A stretch of DNA of 64,000 nucleotides from Tianweitania sediminis (GCF_017813335.1 NZ_JAGIYY010000001.1:903501-967500), one strand, 5' to 3'. Counted from the stretch's first letter, positions 17,077 through 26,636 are shown. A program made the numbers and translations. Notes: generated by a model from the sequence alone, not told the origin.

Positions 17077-17835
17077 ATGTTCATCCCGCTGCATGACGCC
17101 AACACCCTGAAGCGCATCAAGCTGCAATATGTGACGCTCGGCATCATCGGGTTCAACATCGCAGTTTATCTGTTCGGCTTTTTCGGCGGGGTAGCCCGCG
17201 AAGAGGTGGCAATCCTCGGTTTCGGGCTGATCCCGTCCACGATCTCCGGCATCGCCGAACGCCCCGACTTCATGGTGATCGTGCCGGACCTCGCCACCTT
17301 CGCCACTTACGGGTTTCTCCACGGTGGCCTACTTCACCTTGGCGGCAACATGCTGTTTCTTTGGGTGTTCGGCGACAATGTCGAAGACGCCATGGGCCAT
17401 GCCCGCTTCGTCCTGTTTTATCTTGCCTGCTCCGTGGCGGGCGGAGCGGTTCACTTCCTTGTCGCACCCGACTCGCAGGTCCCGCTGATCGGTGCATCGG
17501 GCGCGATTGCGGGCGTGGTCGCTGCTTATTTGGTGCTGCACCCGCGCGTGAAGATCTGGATCCTGGCGTTTGGCCGTATTCCCTTGCGGCTGCCGGCCTG
17601 GATTGCTCTGGCGCTCTGGATTGTTTTTCAAATCGGCATGTTCCTGTTCTTTCCGGAAGACCAGGTCAGCTGGGCTGCCCATGTGGGTGGCATCCTCTGC
17701 GGCGGCGTTCTTGTTTTTCTTCTGCGCTTGCCGGAAATCCCGCTGATGGACAGCACCATCGTTACGCCGCGCGCGGTGGTTACAGACGCGCAGGTGCGCA
17801 GCGTGCCACGGGTGCGACGGCGTGTCTCGCCCTAG
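17077..17835 (+). CDS. rhomboid-family intramembrane serine protease
   Basis: The 252-residue protein has six or more membrane helices and both catalytic residues: Ser141 in GASGAIAG and His202 in AAHVGG. The oxyanion-region HGGLLHLGGNMLFLWVFGD (residues 82-100) is intact, so it should be an active protease rather than a pseudorhomboid. Rhomboids cleave transmembrane proteins within the bilayer; substrate unknown. The ATG is 51 bases after the adenosyltransferase stop. Confidence 0.93.
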   Translation: MFIPLHDANTLKRIKLQYVTLGIIGFNIAVYLFGFFGGVAREEVAILGFGLIPSTISGIAERPDFMVIVPDLATFATYGFLHGGLLHLGGNMLFLWVFGDNVEDAMGHARFVLFYLACSVAGGAVHFLVAPDSQVPLIGASGAIAGVVAAYLVLHPRVKIWILAFGRIPLRLPAWIALALWIVFQIGMFLFFPEDQVSWAAHVGGILCGGVLVFLLRLPEIPLMDSTIVTPRAVVTDAQVRSVPRVRRRVSP

Positions 17836-17988
17836 CCAAACAGGTGTTAGGTGTTGACGGGAAGCCGCGCACGGCGATAGGGCTTCGGCGTCCTTTTTTG
17901 GAGCGCGCATGTCGGCTTACGGCTAGCCAGTGCAGCCAACGCCTGTTACCGAGCGCGCAGCTTTTTGAACAAGCAAAGGTAGTTGACG

Positions 17989-18735
17989 ATGAAGATCCTG
18001 GTCCCGGTGAAGCGGGTGGTCGATTACAACGTCAAGATCCGCGTCAAGTCGGACGGATCGGGCGTTGAACTCGCCAACGTGAAAATGTCGATGAACCCGT
18101 TCGACGAAATCGCGGTTGAAGAAGCGATCCGCCTCAAGGAGGCCGGTAAGGCCGAAGAGATCATCGTTGTCTCGATCGGACCGGCGCAGGCGCAGGAAAC
18201 GCTGCGGACCGCCCTTGCCATGGGGGCGGACCGCGCGATCCTGGTGAAGGTTGAGGAGACCACCGAGCCGCTGACGGTCGCCAAGCTCCTCAAGGGCGTG
18301 GTGGATGCGGAAGCACCCGGCCTCGTGATCCTCGGCAAGCAGGCGATCGACGACGACGCCAATCAGACGGGCCAGATGTTGTCGGCGCTTCTTGGCTGGA
18401 GCCAGGCGACCTTCGCATCCAAGCTCGAAATCGACGGCGACAGTGCCAAGGTCACCCGCGAAGTCGATGGCGGCTTGCAGGTGGTGAACGTCAAGATGCC
18501 GGCGATCGTCACAACCGACCTGCGCTTGAACCAGCCGCGTTATGCGTCGCTGCCGAACATCATGAAGGCGAAGAAAAAGCCGCTTGACGAGAAGTCGGCT
18601 GCCGATCTTGGCGTCGAGGTGAAGCAGCGCCTTACCGTTTTGAAGACCGAAGAGCCGGGCGGCCGCAAGGCGGGCGTCAAGGTCAAGGACGTGGCGGAAC
18701 TCGTTTCCAGCCTGAAGTCCGCCGGCGTGATCTGA
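17989..18735 (+). CDS. etfB: electron transfer flavoprotein, beta subunit
   Basis: The 248-residue beta subunit forms, with EtfA, the soluble flavoprotein that carries electrons from acyl-CoA dehydrogenases to ETF-ubiquinone oxidoreductase. The N-terminus [19 protein letters not shown], the AMP-binding region with [15 protein letters not shown] near residue 115, and the ETF-beta signature [20 protein letters not shown] are present. ATG 17989 follows AAAGGTAG; a TTG two codons earlier is less likely. The upstream 150 bases contain TTGACG (17854-17859), a possible -35 element. Confidence 0.97.
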   Translation: MKILVPVKRVVDYNVKIRVKSDGSGVELANVKMSMNPFDEIAVEEAIRLKEAGKAEEIIVVSIGPAQAQETLRTALAMGADRAILVKVEETTEPLTVAKLLKGVVDAEAPGLVILGKQAIDDDANQTGQMLSALLGWSQATFASKLEIDGDSAKVTREVDGGLQVVNVKMPAIVTTDLRLNQPRYASLPNIMKAKKKPLDEKSAADLGVEVKQRLTVLKTEEPGGRKAGVKVKDVAELVSSLKSAGVI

Positions 18736-18760
18736 GGTTTGGGAAGAAAGGATACACACC

Positions 18761-19690
18761 ATGGCCATTCTCCTCGTTGCAGAACATGACAATGCGTCGC
18801 TGTCGGACCAGACAGCCAAGGCGCTTTCCGCCGCAACCCAGATCGGCGGCGATGTCGACGTGCTGGTCGCCGGAAAGGGCGCGCAGGCTGTTGCCGATGC
18901 TGCGGCCAAGCTCCAGGGCGTGCGCAAGGTGCTCCTCGCTGACAGCGATGACCTCGCCGAGCGCCTTGCCGAGCCGCTCGCTGCAACCATTGTTGCGTTG
19001 GCCGACGGCTATGACACGATCGTCGCCGCGGCGACATCCATGGGCAAGAACGTGATGCCACGCGTCGCTGCCCTGCTCGACGTGATGCAGATTTCCGAGA
19101 TCATCGAAGTGGTGTCGGCCGACACGTTCAAGCGTCCGATCTATGCCGGCAACGCCATCCAGACCGTGCAATCAAGCGATGCGAAGAAGGTGATTACTGT
19201 GCGTACCGCTTCCTTCTCGGCGGCGGGCGAAGGCGGTTCCGCGTCGGTGGAAAACGCATCGGCTGCGGCCAATCCGGGCCTCTCGACTTTCGTTGAGAAC
19301 CGCCTGTCGGAAAGCGATCGTCCGGAACTGACGTCGGCCAAGATCATCATCTCCGGTGGTCGTGCGCTGGGGTCCTCGGAAAAGTTCCAGGAGGTGATCA
19401 CGCCCGTGGCCGACAAGCTCGGTGCTGCGATCGGCGCTTCACGCGCTGCCGTGGATGCGGGCTATGCACCGAACGACTGGCAGGTTGGCCAGACCGGTAA
19501 GGTGGTTGCGCCCGAGCTATACATCGCCTGCGGCATTTCGGGCGCCATCCAGCACCTGGCCGGCATGAAAGACTCGAAGATCATCGTCGCCATCAACAAG
19601 GACGAGGAGGCACCGATCTTCCAGGTTGCCGATTACGGCCTGGTGGGCGACCTCTTCACGATCCTGCCCGAGCTTGAAAAGGCGCTTTGA
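18761..19690 (+). CDS. etfA: electron transfer flavoprotein, alpha subunit
   Basis: The 309-residue FAD-binding alpha subunit is the partner of EtfB, 25 bases upstream. The C-terminal FAD domain is clear: [52 protein letters not shown] and [17 protein letters not shown] are the family signature. The start is preceded by GAAAGGAT. A terminator follows its stop, so hbd 100 bases on may have its own promoter. Confidence 0.97.
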   Translation: MAILLVAEHDNASLSDQTAKALSAATQIGGDVDVLVAGKGAQAVADAAAKLQGVRKVLLADSDDLAERLAEPLAATIVALADGYDTIVAAATSMGKNVMPRVAALLDVMQISEIIEVVSADTFKRPIYAGNAIQTVQSSDAKKVITVRTASFSAAGEGGSASVENASAAANPGLSTFVENRLSESDRPELTSAKIIISGGRALGSSEKFQEVITPVADKLGAAIGASRAAVDAGYAPNDWQVGQTGKVVAPELYIACGISGAIQHLAGMKDSKIIVAINKDEEAPIFQVADYGLVGDLFTILPELEKAL

Positions 19691-19719
19691 CTTTCGTCAC
19701 CAAACTTCGTCAAGATGCC

Positions 19720-19750
19720 AAAGGCGGGATCATCGGTCCCGCCTTTGTTT
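19720..19750 (+). terminator. intrinsic terminator after etfA
   Basis: AAAGGCGGGA pairs with TCCCGCCTTT around the 7-base loop TCATCGG, followed by GTTT. The T run is short, so read-through into hbd is possible. Confidence 0.75.
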
Positions 19751-19792
19751 CACCAAGCGGCAGGATAGCTGCAGGGCAGGCGGGAGCGCATA

Positions 19793-20668
19793 ATGGCGAT
19801 CGAAACAGTGGGCATCATTGGCGCGGGCCAGATGGGCAGCGGCATTGCTCAGGTCGCCGCAGTGGCCGGGTACAGGGTGCAACTGTTCGACATTTCGGCG
19901 GACCGCATCGAAGCGGGACTTGCGACCGCAAACGGCAACCTTGCCAGGAGCGTTGCGTCCGGCAAGATGACCGACGACGAGCGCCATGCCGCGGTCGCCT
20001 TGATCAAACCGGCGCATGCCGTTGAAGACCTCGCCAATTGCGATCTCGTGATCGAGGCTGCCACCGAAGACGAAACGGTGAAGCGCAAGATCTTTGCGCA
20101 GCTTTGCCCGATCCTGAACCCGTCGGCCTTGCTGGCCACCAACACGTCTTCCATCTCGATCACACGGCTGGCCGCGCAAACCGACCGTCCCGAACGCTTC
20201 ATCGGCATCCACTTCATGAACCCGGTGCCAGCCATGAAGCTGGTGGAACTGGTTCGCGGCATCGCAACCGAAGATGCGACCTTCGAGGAAGCCCGCGCCT
20301 TTGTGCGCACGCTCGACAAGACGGTAACGACGGCGGAAGACTTCCCGGCCTTTATCGTCAACCGCATCCTCTTGCCGATGATCAACGAGGCGATCTACAC
20401 GCTCTACGAAGGCGTGGGCACCGTTGAAGCGATCGATACGGCGATGAAGCTTGGCGCCAATCACCCGATGGGGCCGCTGCAACTGGCGGATTTCATCGGC
20501 CTCGATACGTGCCTGTCGATCATGCAGGTGCTGCATGACGGACTGTCCGATTCCAAGTATCGGCCTTGCCCGCTTCTGGTGAAGTATGTTGAAGCCGGAT
20601 GGCTCGGCCGCAAGGCGGGACGCGGCTTCTATGATTACCGCGGCGAGGCGCCCGTTCCGACCCGCTGA
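19793..20668 (+). CDS. hbd: 3-hydroxybutyryl-CoA dehydrogenase
   Basis: The 291-residue NAD-dependent dehydrogenase oxidises 3-hydroxybutyryl-CoA, or reduces acetoacetyl-CoA. The Rossmann motif GAGQMGSGIAQV is at residues 10-21, the catalytic region is STSSISI-like (TNTSSISITRLA) followed by HFMNPVPAMKLVE, and the C-terminal domain includes NHPMGPLQLADFIGLD and GRKAGRGFYDY. It follows etfBA, which fits a role in short-chain fatty acid or polyhydroxybutyrate metabolism. Its stop codon sits inside the stem of the following terminator. Confidence 0.95.
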   Translation: MAIETVGIIGAGQMGSGIAQVAAVAGYRVQLFDISADRIEAGLATANGNLARSVASGKMTDDERHAAVALIKPAHAVEDLANCDLVIEAATEDETVKRKIFAQLCPILNPSALLATNTSSISITRLAAQTDRPERFIGIHFMNPVPAMKLVELVRGIATEDATFEEARAFVRTLDKTVTTAEDFPAFIVNRILLPMINEAIYTLYEGVGTVEAIDTAMKLGANHPMGPLQLADFIGLDTCLSIMQVLHDGLSDSKYRPCPLLVKYVEAGWLGRKAGRGFYDYRGEAPVPTR

Positions 20669-20680
20669 ACGGGCTTTTGT
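20650..20680 (+). terminator. intrinsic terminator overlapping the end of hbd
   Basis: GCCCGTTC (20650-20657) pairs perfectly with GAACGGGC (20667-20674) around a 9-base loop, followed by TTTTGT. The left arm lies in the last codons of hbd and the TGA stop straddles the loop and right arm. Confidence 0.8.
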
Positions 20681-20737
20681 GCGCGGGATGGTCGATTCCG
20701 TGACATATATGCATCAAGCGCGAACAGACCGGCCTCC

Positions 20738-20756
20738 AAACGCGATATACGCGTTT
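20738..20756. repeat. perfect palindrome upstream of outer-membrane protein gene
   Basis: AAACGCG and CGCGTTT flank ATATA, making a perfect 7+5+7 inverted repeat 78 bases before the start of the barrel gene. It could be an operator or the stem of a 5' leader hairpin. Confidence 0.6.
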
Positions 20757-20833
20757 GTGAGGAGAAACTTTCAGGCGGGCCGACTAGTTGTTCCCTTGCT
20801 CGGCACAACCTGAGAAAGAGAGGGGCCCGCCCA

Positions 20834-21670
20834 ATGATCAAGAAACTTCTGCTCGCTGCTTCCACTGCAGCTTTGACGTTCCCGGCTTTCGCGGCCGACG
20901 TGGTAATGGAAGAGCCACCTGCACCGATGGTCATGGAAGTTCCTGCTTCCACAGGCTGGAGCGGCGTGTATGTGGGTCTGCAGGCTGGCTACGGCTTCGG
21001 CGATGATGGCCAAGTTCAGCTCAGCCCCTTCACGAACCCGGGCCTGATCGGCGCCTTCACCCCCGCTGGTGCTGCTGCCGGTTCGAGCTTCAACGCCAAC
21101 GGCGACTTTGACGACGGTTTCGTTGGCGGCGCTCACATTGGTTACGATCACCAGATCGGCAACATCGTGATCGGTGGTATCCTCGATGTTTCCTACACCG
21201 ATCTGGGCGACGAACAGCGCGCCTTCTCGCGTTCGCCGGCAGAGTATGTGATCGAGCGCGAGCTTGATCTGCTCGCCACGCTGCGTGCTCGCCTCGGCTA
21301 TTCCTTCGCCAATGACCGCTTCCTTGCCTACGCAACGGGCGGTGTGGCTTACGGCGACGTCGACTTCAACTATCGCCAGGGCGCTCTGTCACCGGCAAGC
21401 ACCGTTTCCACCTCCGGCGGTCAGGACTCCGACTTCGGCTATACGGTCGGCGGCGGCGTTGAAATGCGCATGACGCAGAACGTGTCGTTCGGTCTCGAGT
21501 ACCTTTACACCAACCTCGGCGACAACGACTTCAACGCCAATCTCCAGGGCGGCCCCTTCGGCGGCGTTGGTGGTGCAGTTGGCAGCAACCCGGGCGGCAC
21601 AAACCTGACGGGTTCGGACGACGACTTCGACTTCCACACGATCCAGGCGAAGATTTCCTACCGCTTCTGA
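20834..21670 (+). CDS. outer-membrane beta-barrel protein (Omp25/31-like porin family)
   Basis: The 278-residue protein has a classic signal peptide cleaved after AFA (about residue 20), a proline-rich stretch, then SGVYVGLQAGYGFGDDG opening an eight-strand barrel and a C-terminal ISYRF ending in phenylalanine. Alternating hydrophobic strands such as IVIGGILDVSYTDLGDE and VSFGLEYLYTNLGDN are visible. It resembles the Omp25/RopB family of rhizobia and brucellae, abundant structural outer-membrane proteins. A strong site GAGAAAGAGAGGGG lies upstream, and a strong terminator follows, both consistent with high expression. Confidence 0.92.
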   Translation: MIKKLLLAASTAALTFPAFAADVVMEEPPAPMVMEVPASTGWSGVYVGLQAGYGFGDDGQVQLSPFTNPGLIGAFTPAGAAAGSSFNANGDFDDGFVGGAHIGYDHQIGNIVIGGILDVSYTDLGDEQRAFSRSPAEYVIERELDLLATLRARLGYSFANDRFLAYATGGVAYGDVDFNYRQGALSPASTVSTSGGQDSDFGYTVGGGVEMRMTQNVSFGLEYLYTNLGDNDFNANLQGGPFGGVGGAVGSNPGGTNLTGSDDDFDFHTIQAKISYRF

Positions 21671-21688
21671 TCGCTTCACGACCAAAGA

Positions 21689-21718
21689 AAAAGCCCGCCA
21701 TTGGCGGGCTTTTTTGTT
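21689..21718 (+). terminator. strong intrinsic terminator after outer-membrane protein gene
   Basis: AAGCCCGCCA pairs with TGGCGGGCTT around a very short loop, followed by a TTTTTGTTT run. The A run on its other side could make it bidirectional for the convergent diguanylate cyclase. Confidence 0.92.
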
Positions 21719-21731
21719 TGGAGGCTTGAGG

Positions 21732-22814
21732 TTAGTCTTTGCGGTAAAGTAGCCAGCTCTTGCCCGGCACGCTTTCGCGAACCTCCGCCTGTTCGCCGTA
21801 AACGCTGACGCGATTACGTCCCTTCACTTTCGACATGTACAAGGCCCGATCGGCCTTTGAATACAGGTCGGCGGCGCCTTCAGCCTGAGCGCCCATGCAC
21901 AACCCGATTGAGATCGTGATGCGGCCGTAGCTGGATGCATTCGCTTTGTTGACGAAGGGCGTCTCCTCGATGGAACGGCGGATCTGTTCCGCAAAGGCCG
22001 CAGCAGCTTCCGTCGTCGTCTTGTCCAGGAGAAGCGCAAACTCCTCACCGCCGGTTCGCGAAACCATGGCCCGCTGACCTCCATGCGCCCGCAGGATGCC
22101 GGCCACGATCTGCAGGATCTGGTCGCCGACAGGATGGCCGAAGCGGTCGTTCACTTCCTTGAAGCGATCGATGTCGGCCAGGAGGAGGGCCGCATTGCTC
22201 CGGAGGGACGGTGACCCAAAGAGCCGTGCCAGCGCCGTGTCGAAAGCGCGGCGGTTGAAAAGCTGTGTCAGCGCATCGGTGTCTGCAAGGCGCTTGTATT
22301 CTTCGAGGCTGGATTTCACCTTTTCCAGCTCGGCTGATTTGTCGAGCATGCTGGCAAAGGTCTGCTGGCCCTGGTCGATCGTCGAGGCGGTGGCGTTGGT
22401 GATGATGCCGACGATCTTTTGCAGGATGTCCTGGGTCAGCGCCTGCGTTGACCGCAGGCCGTCCTGCGTTTTGTCGAGAATGCGGCCGTATTTTTCCAAC
22501 GAAAGCTTTTCGCGGCTAAGCAGCAGCATGATGTCTTCGGCTTCACGGGCGATCTTGTCGCGGGCTTGTTCCACCGCTGCAACGCCGCTCGCCGCCAAAA
22601 GGTGGCGCTCGGAAAGAGAATCCAGTTCGTCCTGCGTCGGCTTATCGCCGAGCGCAAGGAGTTCAGCCCCTAGAGCGTGATTGGTGCCGACATAGGCTTC
22701 GTAGATCAATTCGTAGTTGCGTGGCACGGGCGAAATGTGCAGCTCTCGCATCGCAGATACGATCGTCGATGCGATATCGGCTCCACCGACAGCTTTTGTA
22801 TTTGCAGGCTGCAT
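21732..22814 (-). CDS. soluble diguanylate cyclase (GGDEF)
   Basis: The 360-residue cytosolic protein has an N-terminal helical region of about 190 residues with coiled-coil-like stretches (EQARDKIAREAEDIMLLLSR, KSAELEKVKSSLEEYKRL) and a C-terminal GGDEF domain starting DALTQLFNRRAFD, with catalytic TGGEEF. The I-site position reads GQRA instead of RxxD, so product inhibition of the standard kind is not expected. No recognised sensor is present. ATG 22814 follows GTGGGG; a GTG 33 codons upstream would begin only five bases from the long inverted repeat. Confidence 0.93.
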   Translation of the reverse strand: MQPANTKAVGGADIASTIVSAMRELHISPVPRNYELIYEAYVGTNHALGAELLALGDKPTQDELDSLSERHLLAASGVAAVEQARDKIAREAEDIMLLLSREKLSLEKYGRILDKTQDGLRSTQALTQDILQKIVGIITNATASTIDQGQQTFASMLDKSAELEKVKSSLEEYKRLADTDALTQLFNRRAFDTALARLFGSPSLRSNAALLLADIDRFKEVNDRFGHPVGDQILQIVAGILRAHGGQRAMVSRTGGEEFALLLDKTTTEAAAAFAEQIRRSIEETPFVNKANASSYGRITISIGLCMGAQAEGAADLYSKADRALYMSKVKGRNRVSVYGEQAEVRESVPGKSWLLYRKD

Positions 22815-22917
22815 TCGATCCCCACTAGCCCACACAACAACACCATCTGACGCGCCAGTCCCGGCGGTTAGCAGATGTCTTGCGACGACCGCACCCCCAT
22901 GCAGTACTGTCACTCGT

Positions 22918-22958
22918 ATGACTTTAATGCCGCATTTCTAATACTGCGTTAAAGTCAT
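22918..22958. repeat. long inverted repeat between tlpA and the diguanylate cyclase gene
   Basis: ATGACTTTAA (22918-22927) and TTAAAGTCAT (22949-22958) are exact reverse complements. Inside, CGCA (22931-22934) pairs with TGCG (22945-22948), leaving a 3-base bulge and a 10-base A+T-rich loop. No T run follows on the minus strand, so it is not a standard terminator for tlpA; an operator for the downstream gene is possible. Confidence 0.75.
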
Positions 22959-22988
22959 GCAACCTTAGGAAGGCTCAGGGCCGGCGAA

Positions 22989-23645
22989 TCAATTCTGGCG
23001 CGCAGCCTCCAGCAGGCGGTAGGCGTCCGGGCTGTCCCAATGGGCAGGCCCGTTCATATGCGCCAGCAAGCACCCGTCGTCGTCTATCAGCAGCGTCACA
23101 GGCAGCCCGAGCGCCAGCGCGCGCTCCTTGGTCTGGTTGAAAATGCCAAGGGTCGCATCGCGATAGTAGTTGAGAGACGAAACACCCGTTTCGGCAAGGA
23201 AGCTCTTCGGCTTGCTGTCATCACCTTGATCGATGTTGACGGCTACGACTTCGAAGTCTTGCCCGCCTTCCTTCCTTTGAAGCGCATCGAGAGCAGGCAT
23301 TTCTGCGCGGCACGGCGCGCACCAGGTTGCCCAAAGGTTGAGAAGAACGGTTTTTCCCCTGAAGTCGGCGACAGTCAGGGGTTCGCCATTCGGTCCGTGG
23401 AAGGCAAGGTCGTCCAGCGCCTGCGAAGGATCGGCCGCCAGCATGGCTGCCACTTCGCCGGTCGCGGCGGCGCCCACAGCCTGCGCCTTCTCTGTTTTCG
23501 CCGCACAGGCACGATCCTCGGCCGAGGCAAGCTTGCCAGTTTCGGTACCGCTCAAGTATACGGCAACCGCACCTGCAAGGGCGCCTGCCAGCGTGGCAAC
23601 CGCGATCCAGCGCTTTGCCGGAAAATGTTTGGTGCGCTCAACCAT
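22989..23645 (-). CDS. tlpA: membrane-anchored thiol:disulfide interchange protein TlpA
   Basis: The 218-residue thioredoxin-like protein has an N-terminal membrane anchor (residues about 13-31) and the active site [13 protein letters not shown] near residue 107, with the cis-proline motif in ALGLPVTLL. TlpA-family proteins reduce periplasmic proteins or copper chaperones for cytochrome oxidase assembly. The gene diverges from argH with only 29 bases between the two starts, so the promoters must overlap the coding ends. CGGAGACGG precedes its ATG. Confidence 0.93.
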   Translation of the reverse strand: MVERTKHFPAKRWIAVATLAGALAGAVAVYLSGTETGKLASAEDRACAAKTEKAQAVGAAATGEVAAMLAADPSQALDDLAFHGPNGEPLTVADFRGKTVLLNLWATWCAPCRAEMPALDALQRKEGGQDFEVVAVNIDQGDDSKPKSFLAETGVSSLNYYRDATLGIFNQTKERALALGLPVTLLIDDDGCLLAHMNGPAHWDSPDAYRLLEAARQN

Positions 23646-23674
23646 CTATCCGTCTCCGGGGCCGCGTTATAACG

Positions 23675-25075
23675 ATGACCGATCACAACGCCAGTAACGA
23701 AATGTGGGGTGGACGCTTCGCCTCGGGGCCGGCCGCCGTGATGGAAGCGATCAATGCCTCCATCGATTTCGACAAGACACTCTACGCGCAGGACATCCGC
23801 GGCTCGATCGCCCACAGCGAGATGCTGGCGAAACAAGGCATCATTTCGGCAGAAGATCAGCGCGCCATCGCCGAGGGCCTGCGCACGATCCAAGGTGAGA
23901 TCGAAGCGGGTACCTTTGCTTTTTCGCGCCAGCTCGAGGACATCCACATGAATGTGGAAAGCCGGCTGGCGACACTGATCGGACCGGCAGCAGGGCGACT
24001 GCACACGGCGCGGTCGCGCAATGACCAGGTGGCGGTGGACTTCCGGCTTTGGGTGAAGGACGAGTTGCAGCGTTTCGATCATGCGCTGCAAGGCTTGATC
24101 AACGCCTTTCTCGGTCGCGCCGACGAGCATGCGGCAACCGTTATGCCGGGGTTCACGCATCTTCAAACCGCCCAGCCTGTGACCTTCGGGCACCATTGCA
24201 TGGCCTATGTCGAGATGTTCGGCCGCGACCTGTCGCGCGTCCGTGACGCGCGCGCCAGGCTCGATGAATCCCCGCTGGGTGCTGCGGCCCTTGCCGGCAC
24301 CGGATTTCCCATCGACAGGCACATGACGGCCCATGCTTTGGGCTTCCGTGAACCGACCCGCAATTCCATCGATTCCGTTTCGGATCGCGATTTTGCGCTA
24401 GAGTTTCTGTCCCTCGCCGCGATCTGCGCGACGCACCTGTCGCGCCTGGCGGAAGAAATCGTGATCTGGTCGACCCCACAATTCGGCTTCATCCGGTTGT
24501 CGGACGCGTTTTCCACCGGCTCCTCGATCATGCCGCAGAAAAAGAACCCGGACGCGGCCGAGCTGACACGCGCCAAGACAGGGCGCATCAATGGCCATCT
24601 GATTGCGCTGCTCACAGTGATGAAGGGCCTGCCGCTCGCGTATTCCAAGGACATGCAGGAAGACAAGGAAGCGGTCTTCGATGCCGCCGAAACGCTCGAC
24701 CTGATGATTGCCGCCATGACCGGAATGGTGAGCGACATGGCCATACAAAAGGAGGCCATGGCGCGCGCTGCGGGCTCCGGTTATTCCACGGCCACCGATC
24801 TCGCGGACTGGCTGGTGCGCGCGCTCGGCTTGCCGTTCCGCGAAGCCCACCATGTCACCGGCCGCGCGGTCGCACTGGCCGAAAGCCGGAAGGTCGGGTT
24901 GGACGCGCTCACGCTGGCCGACCTGCAAGCCATTCACCCCGGCATTACAGATGCGGTGTTTGATGTCCTGACGGTGGAGAACTCGGTCGCCAGCCGCACT
25001 TCGTTTGGTGGCACCGCACCGGATCAAGTGCGAAAGCAGATCGCGTATTGGCGTGAACGCCTGCAGGCTGTCTGA
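23675..25075 (+). CDS. argH: argininosuccinate lyase
   Basis: The 466-residue enzyme cleaves argininosuccinate to arginine and fumarate, the last step of arginine synthesis. [10 protein letters not shown] opens the protein, [17 protein letters not shown] and [15 protein letters not shown] follow, and the fumarase/aspartase-family signature [12 protein letters not shown] with the flexible catalytic loop is near residue 283. ATG 23675 gives the normal family N-terminus; an open frame from 23615 overlaps the start of tlpA. It heads the argH-lptM-lysA series. Confidence 0.97.
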   Translation: MTDHNASNEMWGGRFASGPAAVMEAINASIDFDKTLYAQDIRGSIAHSEMLAKQGIISAEDQRAIAEGLRTIQGEIEAGTFAFSRQLEDIHMNVESRLATLIGPAAGRLHTARSRNDQVAVDFRLWVKDELQRFDHALQGLINAFLGRADEHAATVMPGFTHLQTAQPVTFGHHCMAYVEMFGRDLSRVRDARARLDESPLGAAALAGTGFPIDRHMTAHALGFREPTRNSIDSVSDRDFALEFLSLAAICATHLSRLAEEIVIWSTPQFGFIRLSDAFSTGSSIMPQKKNPDAAELTRAKTGRINGHLIALLTVMKGLPLAYSKDMQEDKEAVFDAAETLDLMIAAMTGMVSDMAIQKEAMARAAGSGYSTATDLADWLVRALGLPFREAHHVTGRAVALAESRKVGLDALTLADLQAIHPGITDAVFDVLTVENSVASRTSFGGTAPDQVRKQIAYWRERLQAV

Positions 25076-25155
25076 GCGCGCAGGACGCTTGCCAAGAAGC
25101 GGCCTTCTCGTGCATTGCGAAACAGGAACTCCGCTCTCGTTGCATGGATTGCTCG

Positions 25156-25359
25156 ATGACCCTTTCCCGCTCCCTCTGCCTGGTGGCGCTTGTTGCCGCC
25201 GTTGCCCTCGGCGGCTGCGGCCGAAAGGCTGATCTCGATACGCCGAGCGAAGCGGCCAATGCGGCGCGTCAGAACACCGGCATCGGCATCAACCAGCCGG
25301 CCGAGCCTGCACCGCCTCCCGCACCCGAGCGCCGCTTCATTCTCGATCCGTTGATCTGA
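25156..25359 (+). CDS. lptM: small LptM-type lipoprotein
   Basis: The 67-residue lipoprotein has a signal sequence ending ALGGCGRKADLD, so the lipobox cysteine is at about residue 21. Then comes a short proline-rich tail ending RRFILDPLI. This small lipoprotein directly before lysA is the LptM (YifL) family, shown in E. coli to help LptD maturation. Start uncertain: ATG 25144 or 25156. Only 5 bases separate it from lysA. Confidence 0.85.
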   Translation: MTLSRSLCLVALVAAVALGGCGRKADLDTPSEAANAARQNTGIGINQPAEPAPPPAPERRFILDPLI

Positions 25360-25364
25360 TTCAC

Positions 25365-26636
25365 GTGAACCATTTCCAACACCGCGACGGCGAGCTGTTT
25401 GCCGAAGACGTGTCCGTTCGCGCAATCGCGGAAGCGGTTGGCACGCCGTTTTATTGTTATTCCACGGCCACGCTCGAGCGACACTTCACCGTTTTTTCGC
25501 GCGCCTTTGCCGATCTCGACGCGACGGTCTGCTACGCTCTGAAGGCGAACTCCAATCAGGCCGTGATTGCAACGCTCGCGCGCCTTGGCGCAGGCGCCGA
25601 TGTCGTGTCGGAAGGCGAACTCCGCCGCGCGCTGCAGGCTGGCATCCCACCCGAAAAGATCGTGTTTTCCGGCGTCGGCAAAACGGCGGCCGAGATGGAT
25701 TTCGCGCTTCGGGCCGGCATCCACTGCTTCAACGTCGAATCCGAACCGGAGCTCGAACTTCTGTCTGCCCGTGCCATTTACGCAGGCTGCGATGCGCCGG
25801 TGTCGCTGCGCATCAATCCGGATGTGGACGCCCGAACACACAAGAAGATTTCCACCGGCCGGGCGGAAAACAAGTTCGGCATTCCGCGTGACCGTGCGCG
25901 CGAAGCCTACAAGCGTGCCGCGGCGTTGCCCGGACTACGCGTGGCTGGCATCGACATGCACATCGGCAGCCAGATCACCGAACTCGCGCCTTTCGACGAT
26001 GCCTTCGCCGTGCTTGTGGAACTCGTGCAGCAGTTGCGTGCAGACGGCCACGCCATCCGCCATGTCGACCTTGGCGGCGGGTTGGGCATCCCGTACCAGC
26101 GCAACAATGAGCCGCCGCCGCTGCCCGACGCTTACGCGCAGATCGTCCACAAACATGTCGGTCCACTTGGCCTGAAGGTGATCTTCGAGCCGGGCCGCCT
26201 GATCGTCGGCAATGCAGGGGTCCTCGTAACAAGCGTTATCTTCCGCAAGGAAGGCGAAGCCAAGAACTTCCTGATCGTTGACGCCGCAATGAACGACCTC
26301 ATCCGGCCGACGCTTTACGACGCCTGGCACGACATCGCGCCGGTCGTGGAAGCACCGCACACCGCGCGGCGATTGCGCTGCGATGTGGTGGGACCTGTTT
26401 GCGAAACGGGCGACTTCCTTGGACAGGACCGCGATCTGCCGGTGCTTGAAGCCGGCGATCTCCTGGCTGTTTTCACGGCCGGGGCTTATGGCGCCGTTCA
26501 AGCCGGAACCTACAACACCCGGTTGCTTGTGCCGGAAGTTCTCGTGTCTGGGGACCGCTTCGCGGTGGTGCGTCCGCGCCAAACCTACGACGAGCTGATC
26601 GGGCTCGATCGCCTGCCGGACTGGCTCGGAAGCTGA
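25365..26636 (+). CDS. lysA: diaminopimelate decarboxylase
   Basis: The 423-residue PLP enzyme makes L-lysine from meso-diaminopimelate. The PLP lysine is Lys60 in CYALKAN, the glycine-rich phosphate loop is HVDLGGGLGIPY, GRLIVGNAG carries the substrate arginine, and the second active-site cysteine is in VCETGDF. The start is GTG, 5 bases after lptM, implying co-translation. With lysC in the same window this gives the first and last steps of lysine synthesis. Confidence 0.97.
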   Translation: MNHFQHRDGELFAEDVSVRAIAEAVGTPFYCYSTATLERHFTVFSRAFADLDATVCYALKANSNQAVIATLARLGAGADVVSEGELRRALQAGIPPEKIVFSGVGKTAAEMDFALRAGIHCFNVESEPELELLSARAIYAGCDAPVSLRINPDVDARTHKKISTGRAENKFGIPRDRAREAYKRAAALPGLRVAGIDMHIGSQITELAPFDDAFAVLVELVQQLRADGHAIRHVDLGGGLGIPYQRNNEPPPLPDAYAQIVHKHVGPLGLKVIFEPGRLIVGNAGVLVTSVIFRKEGEAKNFLIVDAAMNDLIRPTLYDAWHDIAPVVEAPHTARRLRCDVVGPVCETGDFLGQDRDLPVLEAGDLLAVFTAGAYGAVQAGTYNTRLLVPEVLVSGDRFAVVRPRQTYDELIGLDRLPDWLGS

